Origin: Bacteroidota bacterium
Lineage (GTDB): Bacteria > Bacteroidota > Ignavibacteria > UBA10030 > UBA8401
Length of the DNA stretch: 22,457 nt
NCBI GenBank assembly: GCA_023229405.1
Contig: JALNZH010000024.1
Coordinates: 1-22,457 of the forward strand
Direction of reading: 5' to 3'
The notes beneath the pieces were generated by a model that had not been told where the DNA came from, did no database searches, and saw nothing but the letters and a program-made list of their open reading frames with translations. Made by a program: the position numbers and the translations under genes. Each line of letters starts with the position of its first letter. Position 1 is the stretch's first letter. Positions 14,721 through 22,457 of this stretch are shown piece by piece.

Positions 14721-15143
14721 CATAGCTGTCCAAAATAAAACCCTTATTGAAAAAAATTTATCGAAACAAGTGGATTTACGGAAGATATTTTATGTTGAGA
14801 AAAGTAAGCCTTCCCGTACATTTTTTACAGTGTTGGATGAGATGTGGGGGGGGGAACGAAAGTTCGGAGAAGTGAGCGAGATTTTTCTCCCCCCTGCCAA
14901 GGGGGGAGATACAGCGGGGGTCTGAAATTATGACGGGACGTTTGATGACGTAATGAGCGCCATCAATGGACATGACCGAACGGGATTCATCGCGCGCGAT
15001 ACATTTCGCACGAAATTCTTTTGCTTCTTTTCTTGTGCCGCCTTGAAATGTTTAATTCGTGTACGCCATTCCTTTGGAACTCCGTCAAGAAAAGAAGAGA
15101 GTATGTGTTTTCCAATTATCTGTAATTATTTTGGACAAGTATG
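14721..15143. mobile_element. MITE-like non-autonomous element, copy B (423 bp)
   Basis: Same ends as copy A: starts CATAGCTGTCCAAAATAA, ends TATTTTGGACAAGTATG, in the same orientation. It differs by scattered substitutions and small indels. Its internal hairpin is TCTCCCCCC-TGCCAA-GGGGGGAGA (14886-14909), one base pair longer than in copy A. The nine bases on each side (GTCCATTAA and AATTGAAGT) do not match, so no target duplication is visible; the copy may be older or rearranged. It lies in the 626-base gap between the secreted GATase-fold gene and the dnaX 3' end, where I see no gene. Confidence 0.78.
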
Positions 15144-15157
15144 AATTGAAGTCAAAA

Positions 15158-15197
15158 CCGGGATTTCTCTCCCGCTAAAGCGGATTCGAAATGACAA
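15158..15197. repeat. Small imperfect palindrome (dispersed-repeat type)
   Basis: Nested arms ATTTC (15163-15167) with GAAAT (15188-15192) and CCGC (15172-15175) with GCGG (15180-15183), loop TAAA. The wording (GGGATTTCTC ... TCGAAATGACA) is like short intergenic repeats found in many bacterial genomes. Only one copy is in the window. From 15198 to 15255 nothing else was seen. Confidence 0.4.
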
Positions 15198-15255
15198 CGA
15201 TTAGGTGTTTTTGAGATGGCTTCAGGCACGAGTTACGCATTATTTAAAAATATTG

Positions 15256-17010
15256 TTAAGTCCGTTCAGCTCCAAAATCGGAGTACAATTTCTTAACGAG
15301 AGGGTGATCATCCACATTGACGACGGCGGGTCGTGTTAGGTTAGGAATTGGCGCAGCAACCGGTGTTTGCAAAAGTGATGGTTTGTTCTCTTGGATACCC
15401 GGTTCCTGCAGTATTGGATCAATGCGAAGCCTGGAGTGTAATATCGAATTGATCGTCTCTGCAAGAATCTCCTTATTGCGGAAGAGTGTTCCGCGATGGA
15501 AATCGTCGCCGCAGGCAATCTGCAAAGTACCGTTGGCAACGTCAATCGGCGTTGTTTCTCCGAGAATGGTGCCGACAGATATTTTTTTCTTCCGCATCGA
15601 ATCAACGATTGTCGTCCATTGCTGTTGAACATCCATTATCGATACGTGTACCGGTGCTTGAACCGGCGCTGTTTTCTGCGGCTGATCATCCGATGATCCT
15701 TTTACGGATGATGCAGAGGTGTACCGGGGCTGGGTATCCTGGACAACAAATTTGGGCTGGGTAGCAGCGATGCGTTCACGAACTGCTTCTGTCGGCTTGG
15801 GAGCTTCAACGGTTCGGGCGCGTATCGGTTCACTTGGTGCGCTGTGAAACACCGGCGGCACTTCAGAATGAAGTTTTTTTTTCAGATCATCAATACTGGT
15901 CAACAGTTCGTCGATCTTCACGGAGCGTTCCATCTTCGTCAACTGGATCATCATTACTTCCAGTTTGAACCGTGGCTGTGAACTGTACCGTATTGCCCCT
16001 TCCGTATCCGAAGTGATTTTCAGAATACGCAGAATATCTTGCAGTGAGAATGACGCGGAATCCGCAACATATTTTTTTCGATGCATTTCCGACTCTTCAA
16101 TCAGTGTCGTGGAGTTCGTCGTTTTTGCGACAAGCATGTTACGAAAATGTTCGGTCAAGCCAGACACAAATTCCTTGATGTCAAACCCGCTGTTGATCAC
16201 ATCCTTCACCAGATCGAGCGCTGCCGAAGTGTCGTTTGAACGAAGCACGTCGGAAACACGGAAGTACAAATCCTGATCAACGATATTCAGCGCATTGCCG
16301 ACCTGTTTGGCATCAATCGTCATTCCGCAGAACGATACCACCTGGTCAAAAATGCTTTGCGCATCGCGCATGGAACCATCCCCTTTTTTGGCGATGATTA
16401 ACAGCGAATCGTTGTCAATCGTGATCTTCTCTTCATTCGCAATATATTTCAGCCGTCCGACAATCTCTTCCAGTCCGATCCGACGGAAATCGTACCGTTG
16501 ACACCGAGAAAGAATCGTTGCCGGAACTTTATGAAGTTCAGTCGTTGCAAAGATAAAAAGGACGTGTGAGGGGGGTTCTTCGAGTGTTTTCAGAAGCGCG
16601 TTAAAGGCTTCTTTCGTGAGCATATGCACTTCGTCGATGATATACACTTTTTTCTTTCCTCGCGTCGGCGCATACCGCACTGATTCCCGGAGATTGCGGA
16701 TTTCATCAACACCGCGGTTCGATGCTCCGTCGATCTCGATGACATCCAGTGAACGTCCTTCGATGATCTCTTTACAGACTTCACATTCGTTGCATGGTTC
16801 AAAATTTTTCGGATTCAAACAGTTTACCGCACGGGCAAGAATACGGGCGGTTGTGGTTTTTCCGCAGCCACGCGTTCCGCTGAAAATAAATGCATGCGCA
16901 AGACGATTCTGTGTGAGCGCATTGCGGAGCGTATCCGACACGTGCGATTGTCCGATGACGTCATCGAACACCATCGGCCGCCATTTTCGTGCTGTTACTT
17001 GGTAATTCAT
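15256..17010 (-). CDS. dnaX: DNA polymerase III subunits gamma and tau
   Basis: Clamp-loader ATPase of the replicative polymerase, cytoplasmic. The full-length (tau) product has 584 residues. Domain I: YQVTARKWRP at the N-terminus, Walker A GTRGCGKT at 45-52, the zinc-binding cysteines 64, 73, 76 and 79 (CNECEVC), Walker B VYIIDEVH at 122-129, and the SRC motif at 168-170. Domains II and III follow to about residue 375, then a Pro/Ala/Thr-rich linker and a C-terminal tau-specific domain (from about 460) containing TTIVDSMRKKKISVGTIL. Codons 377-379 are AAA AAA AAA in an A9 run, and the -1 frame stops three codons later, which would give a gamma form of 382 residues. The ATG at 17010 has no clear ribosome binding site. 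The usual ybaB-recR partners are not downstream here. Confidence 0.96.
   Translation of the reverse strand: MNYQVTARKWRPMVFDDVIGQSHVSDTLRNALTQNRLAHAFIFSGTRGCGKTTTARILARAVNCLNPKNFEPCNECEVCKEIIEGRSLDVIEIDGASNRGVDEIRNLRESVRYAPTRGKKKVYIIDEVHMLTKEAFNALLKTLEEPPSHVLFIFATTELHKVPATILSRCQRYDFRRIGLEEIVGRLKYIANEEKITIDNDSLLIIAKKGDGSMRDAQSIFDQVVSFCGMTIDAKQVGNALNIVDQDLYFRVSDVLRSNDTSAALDLVKDVINSGFDIKEFVSGLTEHFRNMLVAKTTNSTTLIEESEMHRKKYVADSASFSLQDILRILKITSDTEGAIRYSSQPRFKLEVMMIQLTKMERSVKIDELLTSIDDLKKKLHSEVPPVFHSAPSEPIRARTVEAPKPTEAVRERIAATQPKFVVQDTQPRYTSASSVKGSSDDQPQKTAPVQAPVHVSIMDVQQQWTTIVDSMRKKKISVGTILGETTPIDVANGTLQIACGDDFHRGTLFRNKEILAETINSILHSRLRIDPILQEPGIQENKPSLLQTPVAAPIPNLTRPAVVNVDDHPLVKKLYSDFGAERT
15863..15882 (-). 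other. Putative dnaX frameshift/slippage site with -1 stop
   Basis: On the coding strand, nine A residues (15882-15874) encode Lys377-379. In the -1 frame the next codons are ACT TCA TTC TGA, so the stop is at 15865-15863. Slippage of the ribosome by -1, or of RNA polymerase adding one A, gives the same 382-residue product ending KTSF without Phe continuation. This mirrors the A9 run of Thermus dnaX (transcriptional slippage) and A AAA AAG of E. coli (ribosomal -1). No strong upstream Shine-Dalgarno-like stimulator was seen; a small bulged stem downstream (GTG-CGC with GCG-CAC) is possible. Confidence 0.6.
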
Positions 17011-17076
17011 CGTTGGTTAAGGTAGTGAAATCAATGGAGCAGTGTAAAAAATTTATTTGAAAACTAAATTGCAACG

Positions 17077-17127
17077 GTCATTGCGAGACAATGCTGAGCG
17101 TAGACGAAAGAATGGCAAAGCAATGAC
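17077..17127. repeat. Imperfect palindromic repeat of the GTCATTGCGAG type
   Basis: Begins GTCATTGCGAG and ends AAAGCAATGAC, so the outer eight bases (GTCATTGC and GCAATGAC) are perfect inverted repeats around a 35-base middle. Repeats with this wording are scattered between genes in many bacteria. A single copy lies here between lon and dnaX. Confidence 0.5.
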
Positions 17128-17137
17128 AACATCTATT

Positions 17138-17171
17138 TTGAAACAGGGTTATTTCTTTTTTTCTGTTTCAA
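17138..17171 (-). terminator. Possible hairpin downstream of lon
   Basis: A 9-bp perfect inverted repeat, TTGAAACAG (17138-17146) and CTGTTTCAA (17163-17171), with a 16-base loop, 21 nt beyond the lon stop. There is no U run after the stem on the minus strand, so it may be a weak or rho-assisted terminator, or an mRNA end-stabilising hairpin. Confidence 0.3.
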
Positions 17172-17192
17172 TTTACGGGAATTTTTATCGCT

Positions 17193-19571
17193 TTATTTTT
17201 TCCCGAATACAATAGGCAATGCATCTTCGATTCTACTTACCGGGATGATCTTCAATCCTTCTTTCACGCTCTGCTGAATCTCTGTAAGATCTTTGGTGTT
17301 TTCCGATGGAATTAACACAATTTTAATACCTGCCCGCTTTGCGGCAAGCAGTTTTTCGTTTAATCCGCCGATCGGCAGCACTTCGCCGCGCAGTGTAATT
17401 TCGCCGGTCATAGCCACATCGGCGCGGGCCGGTTTACCGCTGATCGCGGAAATCATTGCCATTGTCATCGTAATTCCGGCAGAGGGACCGTCTTTCGGAA
17501 TCGCCCCTTCCGGTAAATGGATGTGGATCTCGTGTTTTCGGAAGAATGTCGGATTCAATTTCAGTCGCTTCGCGTTCGAACGGATAAAACTGAGCGCCGC
17601 CTGGGCGGACTCTTTCATCACATCGCCCAGCTGGCCTGTTAACGTCAGTTTTCCCGCACCATTCATCAACGTCACATCCACATGCAGTATATCGCCTCCC
17701 ACGCTCGTCCACGCCAATCCGGTCACCGAACCAATCTGCGGCTTTTTATCCGCTTCCTTGTTCCTGTATTTCGGAACACCAAGATACACTTCGATCTTCT
17801 TCTCGTCGACCACCAGATGAGGTTGTTTCTTTTTTCCATTCTTCTGTTTCGCCATCACCGTCTCTTTTGCCGCTTTACGGCATACCGAGGCGATCTCACG
17901 TTCCAGATTGCGGACGCCGCTTTCGCGTGTATATTCTGTAATAATTTTCTGAATGGCTTCGTCTTTTATTTCGATCTCTTTTGATGTCATACCGTGATCG
18001 GTGATGAGACGAGGGACGATATGCCGTTTTGCGATCTCTTTCTTTTCGAAATCCAGATAGCTGGAAAGCTCAATCACTTCCATCCTGTCCAGCAGCGGCA
18101 GTGGAATCTGATACCGTACGTTCGCTGTAGTGATGAACATTATTTTGGAAAGATCGTAATCCACTTCCAGGTAATGATCGTTGAAGGTGTTGTTCTGCTG
18201 CGGATCGAGCACTTCAAGCAGCGCACTCGACGGATCTCCGCGGAAATCCATACTCATCTTGTCGATCTCATCCATTAAGATGACCGGATTGATGACGGCG
18301 GCGCGTTTCATGGACTGAATAATCTTTCCGGGCATTGAACCGATATATGTTCTGCGATGGCCGCGGATCTCCGCTTCATCACGGACGCCGCCAAGCGACA
18401 TGCGGACAAATTTTCGACCAAGCGCACGGGCAATTGATTTTGCCAGAGAAGTTTTCCCAACACCGGGAGGACCGACAAGGCACAGAATCTGGCCTTTCAT
18501 CTCTTTCACCAGATTCAACACAGCTATATGTTCCAGAATACGCTCTTTCGGTTTTTCCAGACCATAGTGATCTTCATCCAGAATCTGCTTTACATGATCA
18601 ATTTCAAGATCATCTTTCGTTTTTTTCTTCCACGGCAGACTGAGGAGCCAATCCAGATAATTTCGTATCACGCCAAACTCCGGTGACATGGATGAAGTTT
18701 TCTTCAGTTTATTGAACTCCTCCATGGCCTTATCGTATGCATCCTTCGTCATGCCGGATTTTTCGATATCCTCTTTCAGTTTCGCCAGTTCAGGAGTTCC
18801 CTCTTCATCTCCCAGTTCATCCTGCAGAATTTTAATCTGTTCCTGGATAAAATATTTCCGCTGCGTCTTCTGGATATTCTCATGGACTTTCGTATCAATC
18901 TCCCGTTCAATTTTCAGGATAGAGATTTCCGAATTGAGAATTCTGATCACTTCCAGATACTGGTCCTTCAGCACGTTCAGTTTGAGAATTTTCTGTTTGA
19001 TCTCTACGGTCTGCAGGATGTTCGCGGCAATATAATAGAGCCGGCGCTGCACATCCTTAATATTTTCGAATGCCGCCAGCGCTTCCGGAGGAATATTCCG
19101 GTTGGCCCGGACATATTCGGCGAACAACGATGATGCATGACGAACGATAGCATCCATTTCCGTCGATTTATCTTCGGGTTGAATTGTCGTTGAAATTTCT
19201 GCCATCATAAACTTGTCGTTCGGCAAAAATTCCGCAATCGTTCCCTGTATTGTCCCGTCTACCAAAATCTTCATCAGATTGTTGGGAAGTTTCAATATCT
19301 GAACAATTTTTGCGATCGTTCCTTCTGAATAAATGTCTTCTTTTCCCGGTTCTTCCACTGCCGGATCCTTTTGCGATACCAGAAAAATAAACTTATTGTT
19401 TTCCAACGCATGGTTTGCCGCCCGCAGTGAAGACTCGCGGCCAACAAGTACCGGGAAGATCATATAGGGAAAAATGACTACGTCTCGCAACGGCAAAACC
19501 GGGAGCGTTTTGGGAATAGAATCGATAGTTTCGATGATTTCTTCAGGTTTAATAACGATATTGTTCGCCAT
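17193..19571 (-). CDS. lon: ATP-dependent protease Lon
   Basis: Cytoplasmic AAA+ serine protease that degrades misfolded and regulatory proteins. The protein has 792 residues, the usual length for bacterial Lon. N-terminal substrate domain (LPVLPLRDVVIFPYMIFPV at 23-41), coiled-coil region around 190-300 (RKYFIQEQIKILQDELGD), Walker A GPPGVGKT at 367-374, Walker B VILMDEIDKM, and the protease domain with Ser697 in PKDGPSAG and Lys740 in GGLNEKLLAAKRAG. The 43-residue Ser-Lys spacing equals that of E. coli Lon (679/722). MANNIVIKPEE is taken as the start (19571); the ribosome binding site is weak. A terminator-like hairpin lies only 28 nt upstream of the ATG, so the promoter must be either before it or squeezed after it. 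No CIRCE element was seen. The dnaX gene follows 182 nt downstream on the same strand. Confidence 0.97.
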   Translation of the reverse strand: MANNIVIKPEEIIETIDSIPKTLPVLPLRDVVIFPYMIFPVLVGRESSLRAANHALENNKFIFLVSQKDPAVEEPGKEDIYSEGTIAKIVQILKLPNNLMKILVDGTIQGTIAEFLPNDKFMMAEISTTIQPEDKSTEMDAIVRHASSLFAEYVRANRNIPPEALAAFENIKDVQRRLYYIAANILQTVEIKQKILKLNVLKDQYLEVIRILNSEISILKIEREIDTKVHENIQKTQRKYFIQEQIKILQDELGDEEGTPELAKLKEDIEKSGMTKDAYDKAMEEFNKLKKTSSMSPEFGVIRNYLDWLLSLPWKKKTKDDLEIDHVKQILDEDHYGLEKPKERILEHIAVLNLVKEMKGQILCLVGPPGVGKTSLAKSIARALGRKFVRMSLGGVRDEAEIRGHRRTYIGSMPGKIIQSMKRAAVINPVILMDEIDKMSMDFRGDPSSALLEVLDPQQNNTFNDHYLEVDYDLSKIMFITTANVRYQIPLPLLDRMEVIELSSYLDFEKKEIAKRHIVPRLITDHGMTSKEIEIKDEAIQKIITEYTRESGVRNLEREIASVCRKAAKETVMAKQKNGKKKQPHLVVDEKKIEVYLGVPKYRNKEADKKPQIGSVTGLAWTSVGGDILHVDVTLMNGAGKLTLTGQLGDVMKESAQAALSFIRSNAKRLKLNPTFFRKHEIHIHLPEGAIPKDGPSAGITMTMAMISAISGKPARADVAMTGEITLRGEVLPIGGLNEKLLAAKRAGIKIVLIPSENTKDLTEIQQSVKEGLKIIPVSRIEDALPIVFGKK

Positions 19572-19599
19572 AGCACAATTTCTTCGTTTTCGGGGATAA

Positions 19600-19623
19600 A
19601 AAAAGCGGTCAACGCCGCTTTTT
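19600..19623 (-). terminator. Intrinsic-terminator hairpin in front of lon
   Basis: Minus strand AAAAAGCGG - CGTTGA - CCGCTTTTT followed by two more T (T7 run, 19604-19598). Arms are 19615-19623 and 19600-19608. It lies about 140 nt after the stop of the upstream beta-barrel gene and 28 nt before the lon ATG, so it may end the upstream transcript or act as an attenuator in the lon leader. The plus-strand reading also ends in five T. Confidence 0.7.
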
Positions 19624-19760
19624 GTGGTGGTATTTCCATGAAGATACTGAGATTTTCGTGGGGATGCAAACTATGCTGCACGGAGACATGACTATAATTT
19701 GCTGTGAACTGCAGAAGACTTTTTATTCTTCACTGTGGATGAAATTTTCCCGCTCTCAGT

Positions 19761-21131
19761 TCAATACGAAAAGGTCAATCCAATATATCTGCCTCCATCT
19801 ATCTTATTCTTTTTTTCCGAATACAACCGGCGAGTTCCATCGTCGGACAGTGATGGAGAACTGTTATAGCGGATGTATAACGGTGCATATTGTTCCAAAC
19901 GAAGCGTTGCTTTTCCATTCCACACACCATATTCCACAGTAATTTCCGCTTTCGCAAGATGCGTTTCAGCTATCGTGGATCGATCGATGGTTAAATTTTT
20001 TATCCCGAAGACAAAATATTGCGGCTGCCAGTGTTTGAGCGTGTAATCCGGAACTATCTGATGGTATGATATCAAAGGAGTGACAGACATGTTGTTGAAC
20101 CGAAACGATGTCCGCACCGACACGTGATGTTGCACCAGCGACCCCTGAAGGTCAAACAAAAACCGGTTCACAATCACCGATGCCGCCAGCGAGGTAAATG
20201 GCCACGACTGAATAATACCGTTTTCAGTTATCTTCACTTCATCACGTTCCGCCGAAAAGAAATACCGCCGACTGAAGAATGTCGCAGACATGCCGATGCT
20301 GGCATGATAATGGGAAAACATACCGAGCGGAAATTCAGCAAACATCAGATCGTATTTCATCAATCGAATTGTCGGACGTTGTTCGCGGATCGAAAGAAGA
20401 CCGGTGACACCCCATTCCACGGCAGGACGATAATCAAAAGCCACTTCCCTGCCGAACGAAGTGCCCGAATATTCCGAGGAAAATTCTTTCTTCTCGTTAT
20501 GTGACCCGCTGCGTTGTTCGTTTGCCGAAAATGATAACCGAAGATTATCCGCAGGCAGCAGAGCAATGGAAAAATATCGTCGGTCATCCGCAATATCTTC
20601 ACCGAGCGGCACAACAAAATCTAAAAACGATATTGTCGAGGCGACTCGTTCCAATCCCGATGCATAACCAAATTCACCGGTAAATCGCTCTCCGAACGGT
20701 TGCAATCGGACAGAGGCGGAAAATGCCGGGCGGATGTTGTTCACCTGCGGAATCCAAACAACCGCGGTGTATCCGACAAAGGACCAGGCACTACTCCAAG
20801 AACCTCGAAGATAATTGAAATCGTGATTGAGAGAGAACGTCCATAACGAAGAAGAATTGGTATATTGTCCGTACAATCGCTGTGAGTGAATTCCAACGGT
20901 GAACGTGTCGAGAGCATAACTGTAGGACGTTTGGAGGAAACTTCTCCGAAAAAAAAACTCTGATGAAGAATTAGCGGTTTCCTGAGATACGATGTCGAAA
21001 TATTCCATCCCGCCCTGCACCTGTATCTGGTTGACAGAATCCAGTTCCTGACCGTACGCGACAGCAAAAAAAATACAAAAACGGAAGGCCCATTGCTCGA
21101 CCTTCCGTTTTAAAATTTTATACAAAAACAT
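19761..21131 (-). CDS. Probable outer-membrane beta-barrel protein, unknown function
   Basis: No named family recognised. The protein has 456 residues. The N-terminal segment has a basic stretch (MFLYKILKRKVEQW) and a hydrophobic core (AFRFCIFFAVAYGQE), likely a signal peptide. The mature part is rich in alternating hydrophobic/polar strands with many aromatic residues (for example FGYASGLERVASTISFLDF) and ends in GGRYIGLTFSY, a terminal aromatic residue typical of the beta-barrel assembly signal. These traits suggest an outer-membrane protein, perhaps of the PorV/transport-accessory or unknown-barrel type (inference). The ATG overlaps the stop of the upstream gene as TAATG, so translation is coupled. 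The 3' end is followed by 137 bases without a gene and then a hairpin in front of lon. Confidence 0.7.
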   Translation of the reverse strand: MFLYKILKRKVEQWAFRFCIFFAVAYGQELDSVNQIQVQGGMEYFDIVSQETANSSSEFFFRRSFLQTSYSYALDTFTVGIHSQRLYGQYTNSSSLWTFSLNHDFNYLRGSWSSAWSFVGYTAVVWIPQVNNIRPAFSASVRLQPFGERFTGEFGYASGLERVASTISFLDFVVPLGEDIADDRRYFSIALLPADNLRLSFSANEQRSGSHNEKKEFSSEYSGTSFGREVAFDYRPAVEWGVTGLLSIREQRPTIRLMKYDLMFAEFPLGMFSHYHASIGMSATFFSRRYFFSAERDEVKITENGIIQSWPFTSLAASVIVNRFLFDLQGSLVQHHVSVRTSFRFNNMSVTPLISYHQIVPDYTLKHWQPQYFVFGIKNLTIDRSTIAETHLAKAEITVEYGVWNGKATLRLEQYAPLYIRYNSSPSLSDDGTRRLYSEKKNKIDGGRYIGLTFSY

Positions 21132-22457
21132 TATGGCGTGGTAATGATAACCGTATTGGAATAATTATCGGGCAGATATCCCCAATAATAATCTGTGTAT
21201 AACGGTGAAAGACGGTATTTATACGTCTTTTTGGCAACAAAATTCATGTCCCGATAGTAGAAATAATATTCTCCGTTCAAATATTCGCTAGAAAAATATT
21301 CCTTCGCATACGGCAAAAAACCCGTTGATGTACTATCTCGGTCAATGTTATAGTAGTTGCTGTAATAATAATCCGAGTTTCTAGCAAAACTGACCTTAAT
21401 AATCTTTTGGTATCCATAAAAAGGATAATATGTATATATTGAGTCCATTTTTACCGTCACATTTTGAGGCGCCGGGGTTACGTTGGCATTCATATAAGTA
21501 TATTCTTTGGGACTGACCTGTATCTGTTGGTTAAACGATAATTCTTTCTCAACACCATTCAACGTAACAAATACTTGTGCATTGCCGACCGTCTGATCTA
21601 CCACGAAGAACCGAAAATCGCGGCCGCCCCACCATACCGGATCTGAATTTGACCAACGATTCTGTTTATGGAAGTACGATTTTGCGCCGACTTGAAGCCG
21701 AGCCGACATTGTTGCAAGTGAAGCCTGGTCATAATTATTCACATTCAAATACACTTTCCAAGCAAATTCTTCATCTATTTCCAGAAGCCGTTTCAACATA
21801 TCGTTCGTCATTTTGGGGAACACACCGCCCAAGGTCGGATCGGGGAATTTAAACGAAAGATAATCTTTCTGTGTCCATCTAAACAGAATGTCCTTTCCAT
21901 TGGCTGTGGTGTCCACCGTATACGGCGGCAACCATTCTTTCTTCGGATTGTTGGGGGGATTGTCGAACAATTTGTAGAGATGTACTTCGAGCGTATAATC
22001 GTTCCCGACGCTGTCCGCCCCTTTAACATTTATGGAAAAGCCGGTCTTCAACGCATCTTCTGCTTTTTTCAAATAGGCTAATGCTGTATCAAGATCTTTT
22101 GTCACAACAGAGTTTTTACCCGTGCTATTCAGTTTAATGATATCATCGCTTTGAGCATCGGTCTCCGCTTTCAAGAAATCAATACCGCTGCGAATTTTTG
22201 ATATCATGTTCAGCATACCGTTTTTTACATTGGCACTGTGTGCTCTTCCGTCCGTTGCCAGCACGAAGAACGACGTATTGTCCTGGTCAATCGCCTTCAC
22301 AACATCCTTCACAGTATACGACGGCAATGAAAATTGAAAGACCAGGAACTGTGAAACCGCCGCTTTAATCCCCTGCACCATCGCATCAAGAAGATAGATC
22401 TCTGTGAGATCCATATTTACGGGAGAGGCATTCAAATTTCCTTGCATTTTGCCGGTG
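21131..22457 (-). CDS. Large secreted-type protein, unknown function; 5' end outside the window
   Basis: The frame is open to the right edge of the window (TGK precedes the Met at 22447), so the ATG there is probably internal and the gene starts outside. About 440 residues are visible. The first part is helical (MDLTEIYLLDAMVQGIKAAV, then KKAEDALKTGF); the second half is rich in Tyr, Trp and Asn with strand-like segments (YYYSNYYNIDRDSTSTGFLP, GYLPDNYSNTVIITTP), typical of exported Bacteroidota surface or periplasmic proteins. No catalytic motif or repeat unit was recognised. The gene is coupled by TAATG to the beta-barrel gene, so the two products may work together in the outer membrane (inference). 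The signal peptide or lipobox, if any, is not visible. Confidence 0.65.
   Translation of the reverse strand, partial: TGKMQGNLNASPVNMDLTEIYLLDAMVQGIKAAVSQFLVFQFSLPSYTVKDVVKAIDQDNTSFFVLATDGRAHSANVKNGMLNMISKIRSGIDFLKAETDAQSDDIIKLNSTGKNSVVTKDLDTALAYLKKAEDALKTGFSINVKGADSVGNDYTLEVHLYKLFDNPPNNPKKEWLPPYTVDTTANGKDILFRWTQKDYLSFKFPDPTLGGVFPKMTNDMLKRLLEIDEEFAWKVYLNVNNYDQASLATMSARLQVGAKSYFHKQNRWSNSDPVWWGGRDFRFFVVDQTVGNAQVFVTLNGVEKELSFNQQIQVSPKEYTYMNANVTPAPQNVTVKMDSIYTYYPFYGYQKIIKVSFARNSDYYYSNYYNIDRDSTSTGFLPYAKEYFSSEYLNGEYYFYYRDMNFVAKKTYKYRLSPLYTDYYWGYLPDNYSNTVIITTP

Noticed and set aside
14776..15144. Short frames on both strands inside element copy B, including a minus-strand frame with FLDGVPKE shared with copy A
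   Set aside because: The minus-strand frame is short in both copies and no transposase or other domain is recognisable; shared wording follows from shared DNA.
16616..17005. Long antisense frames opposite dnaX, lon, the TPR-thioredoxin and the GATase-fold genes
   Set aside because: They mirror strongly conserved coding sequence on the other strand and have no motifs or ribosome binding sites of their own.
1..22457. tRNA, rRNA, CRISPR array, riboswitch, integrase or phage genes
   Set aside because: No tRNA T-loop/acceptor pattern, regularly spaced repeats, known aptamer core or phage-type gene was found on reading both strands.

Overview
The window is bacterial chromosome with moderate GC (mid-40s by eye) and tightly packed genes. 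Several traits point to the Bacteroidota/Chlorobiota/Ignavibacteriota assemblage: many secreted proteins of unknown function, a LytS/LytTR two-component pair, LiaF-like membrane proteins, a TPR-thioredoxin (TlpA-like) protein, weak or absent Shine-Dalgarno sequences in front of several genes, and an outer-membrane beta-barrel candidate. This placement is inference; no rRNA or other marker is present.

Layout. 1-2391 (+): the 3' end of glycogen synthase (glgA), an aldo/keto reductase and a beta-carbonic anhydrase, almost without gaps, apparently one operon. 2500-3534: a small two-helix membrane protein (-) and a putative esterase (+), divergent. 3675-5947 (-): a probable operon of a secreted NTF2-like protein, a secreted endonuclease/exonuclease/phosphatase-fold enzyme and a PhzF-family protein. 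5948-6390: a gap holding only a doubtful small ORF. 6391-9436 (-): an envelope-sensing locus with two LiaI/LiaF-type membrane proteins, a LytS-type histidine kinase and a LytTR response regulator. 9562-9605: a strong terminator hairpin. 9620-12405 (-): a TPR-thioredoxin protein and a family-2 glycosyltransferase. 12402-12655: the wreck of an ABC-F gene. 12655-15255 is the most accessory-looking part. Two copies of a ~0.4 kb inverted-repeat-ended element lie in the same orientation on either side of a secreted GATase-fold protein (13361-14629). 15256-19571 (-): housekeeping genes dnaX and lon. 19761-22457 (-): a probable beta-barrel protein translationally coupled to an upstream secreted-type protein that runs off the window.

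Most interesting observations: (1) an A9 slippery run in dnaX at the domain III/IV boundary whose -1 frame stops after three codons, predicting a short gamma form; (2) a non-autonomous transposable element in two copies, one with a 9-bp target duplication, sharing a hairpin whose length varies in step on both arms; (3) an ABC-F gene collapsed by a large internal deletion but still overlapping the glycosyltransferase start by ATGA; (4) a LiaF-like module joined to a LytS/LytTR pair rather than the usual LiaS/LiaR; (5) a terminator-like hairpin 28 nt upstream of the lon start codon. I saw no tRNA, rRNA, CRISPR array, complete insertion sequence or phage genes.
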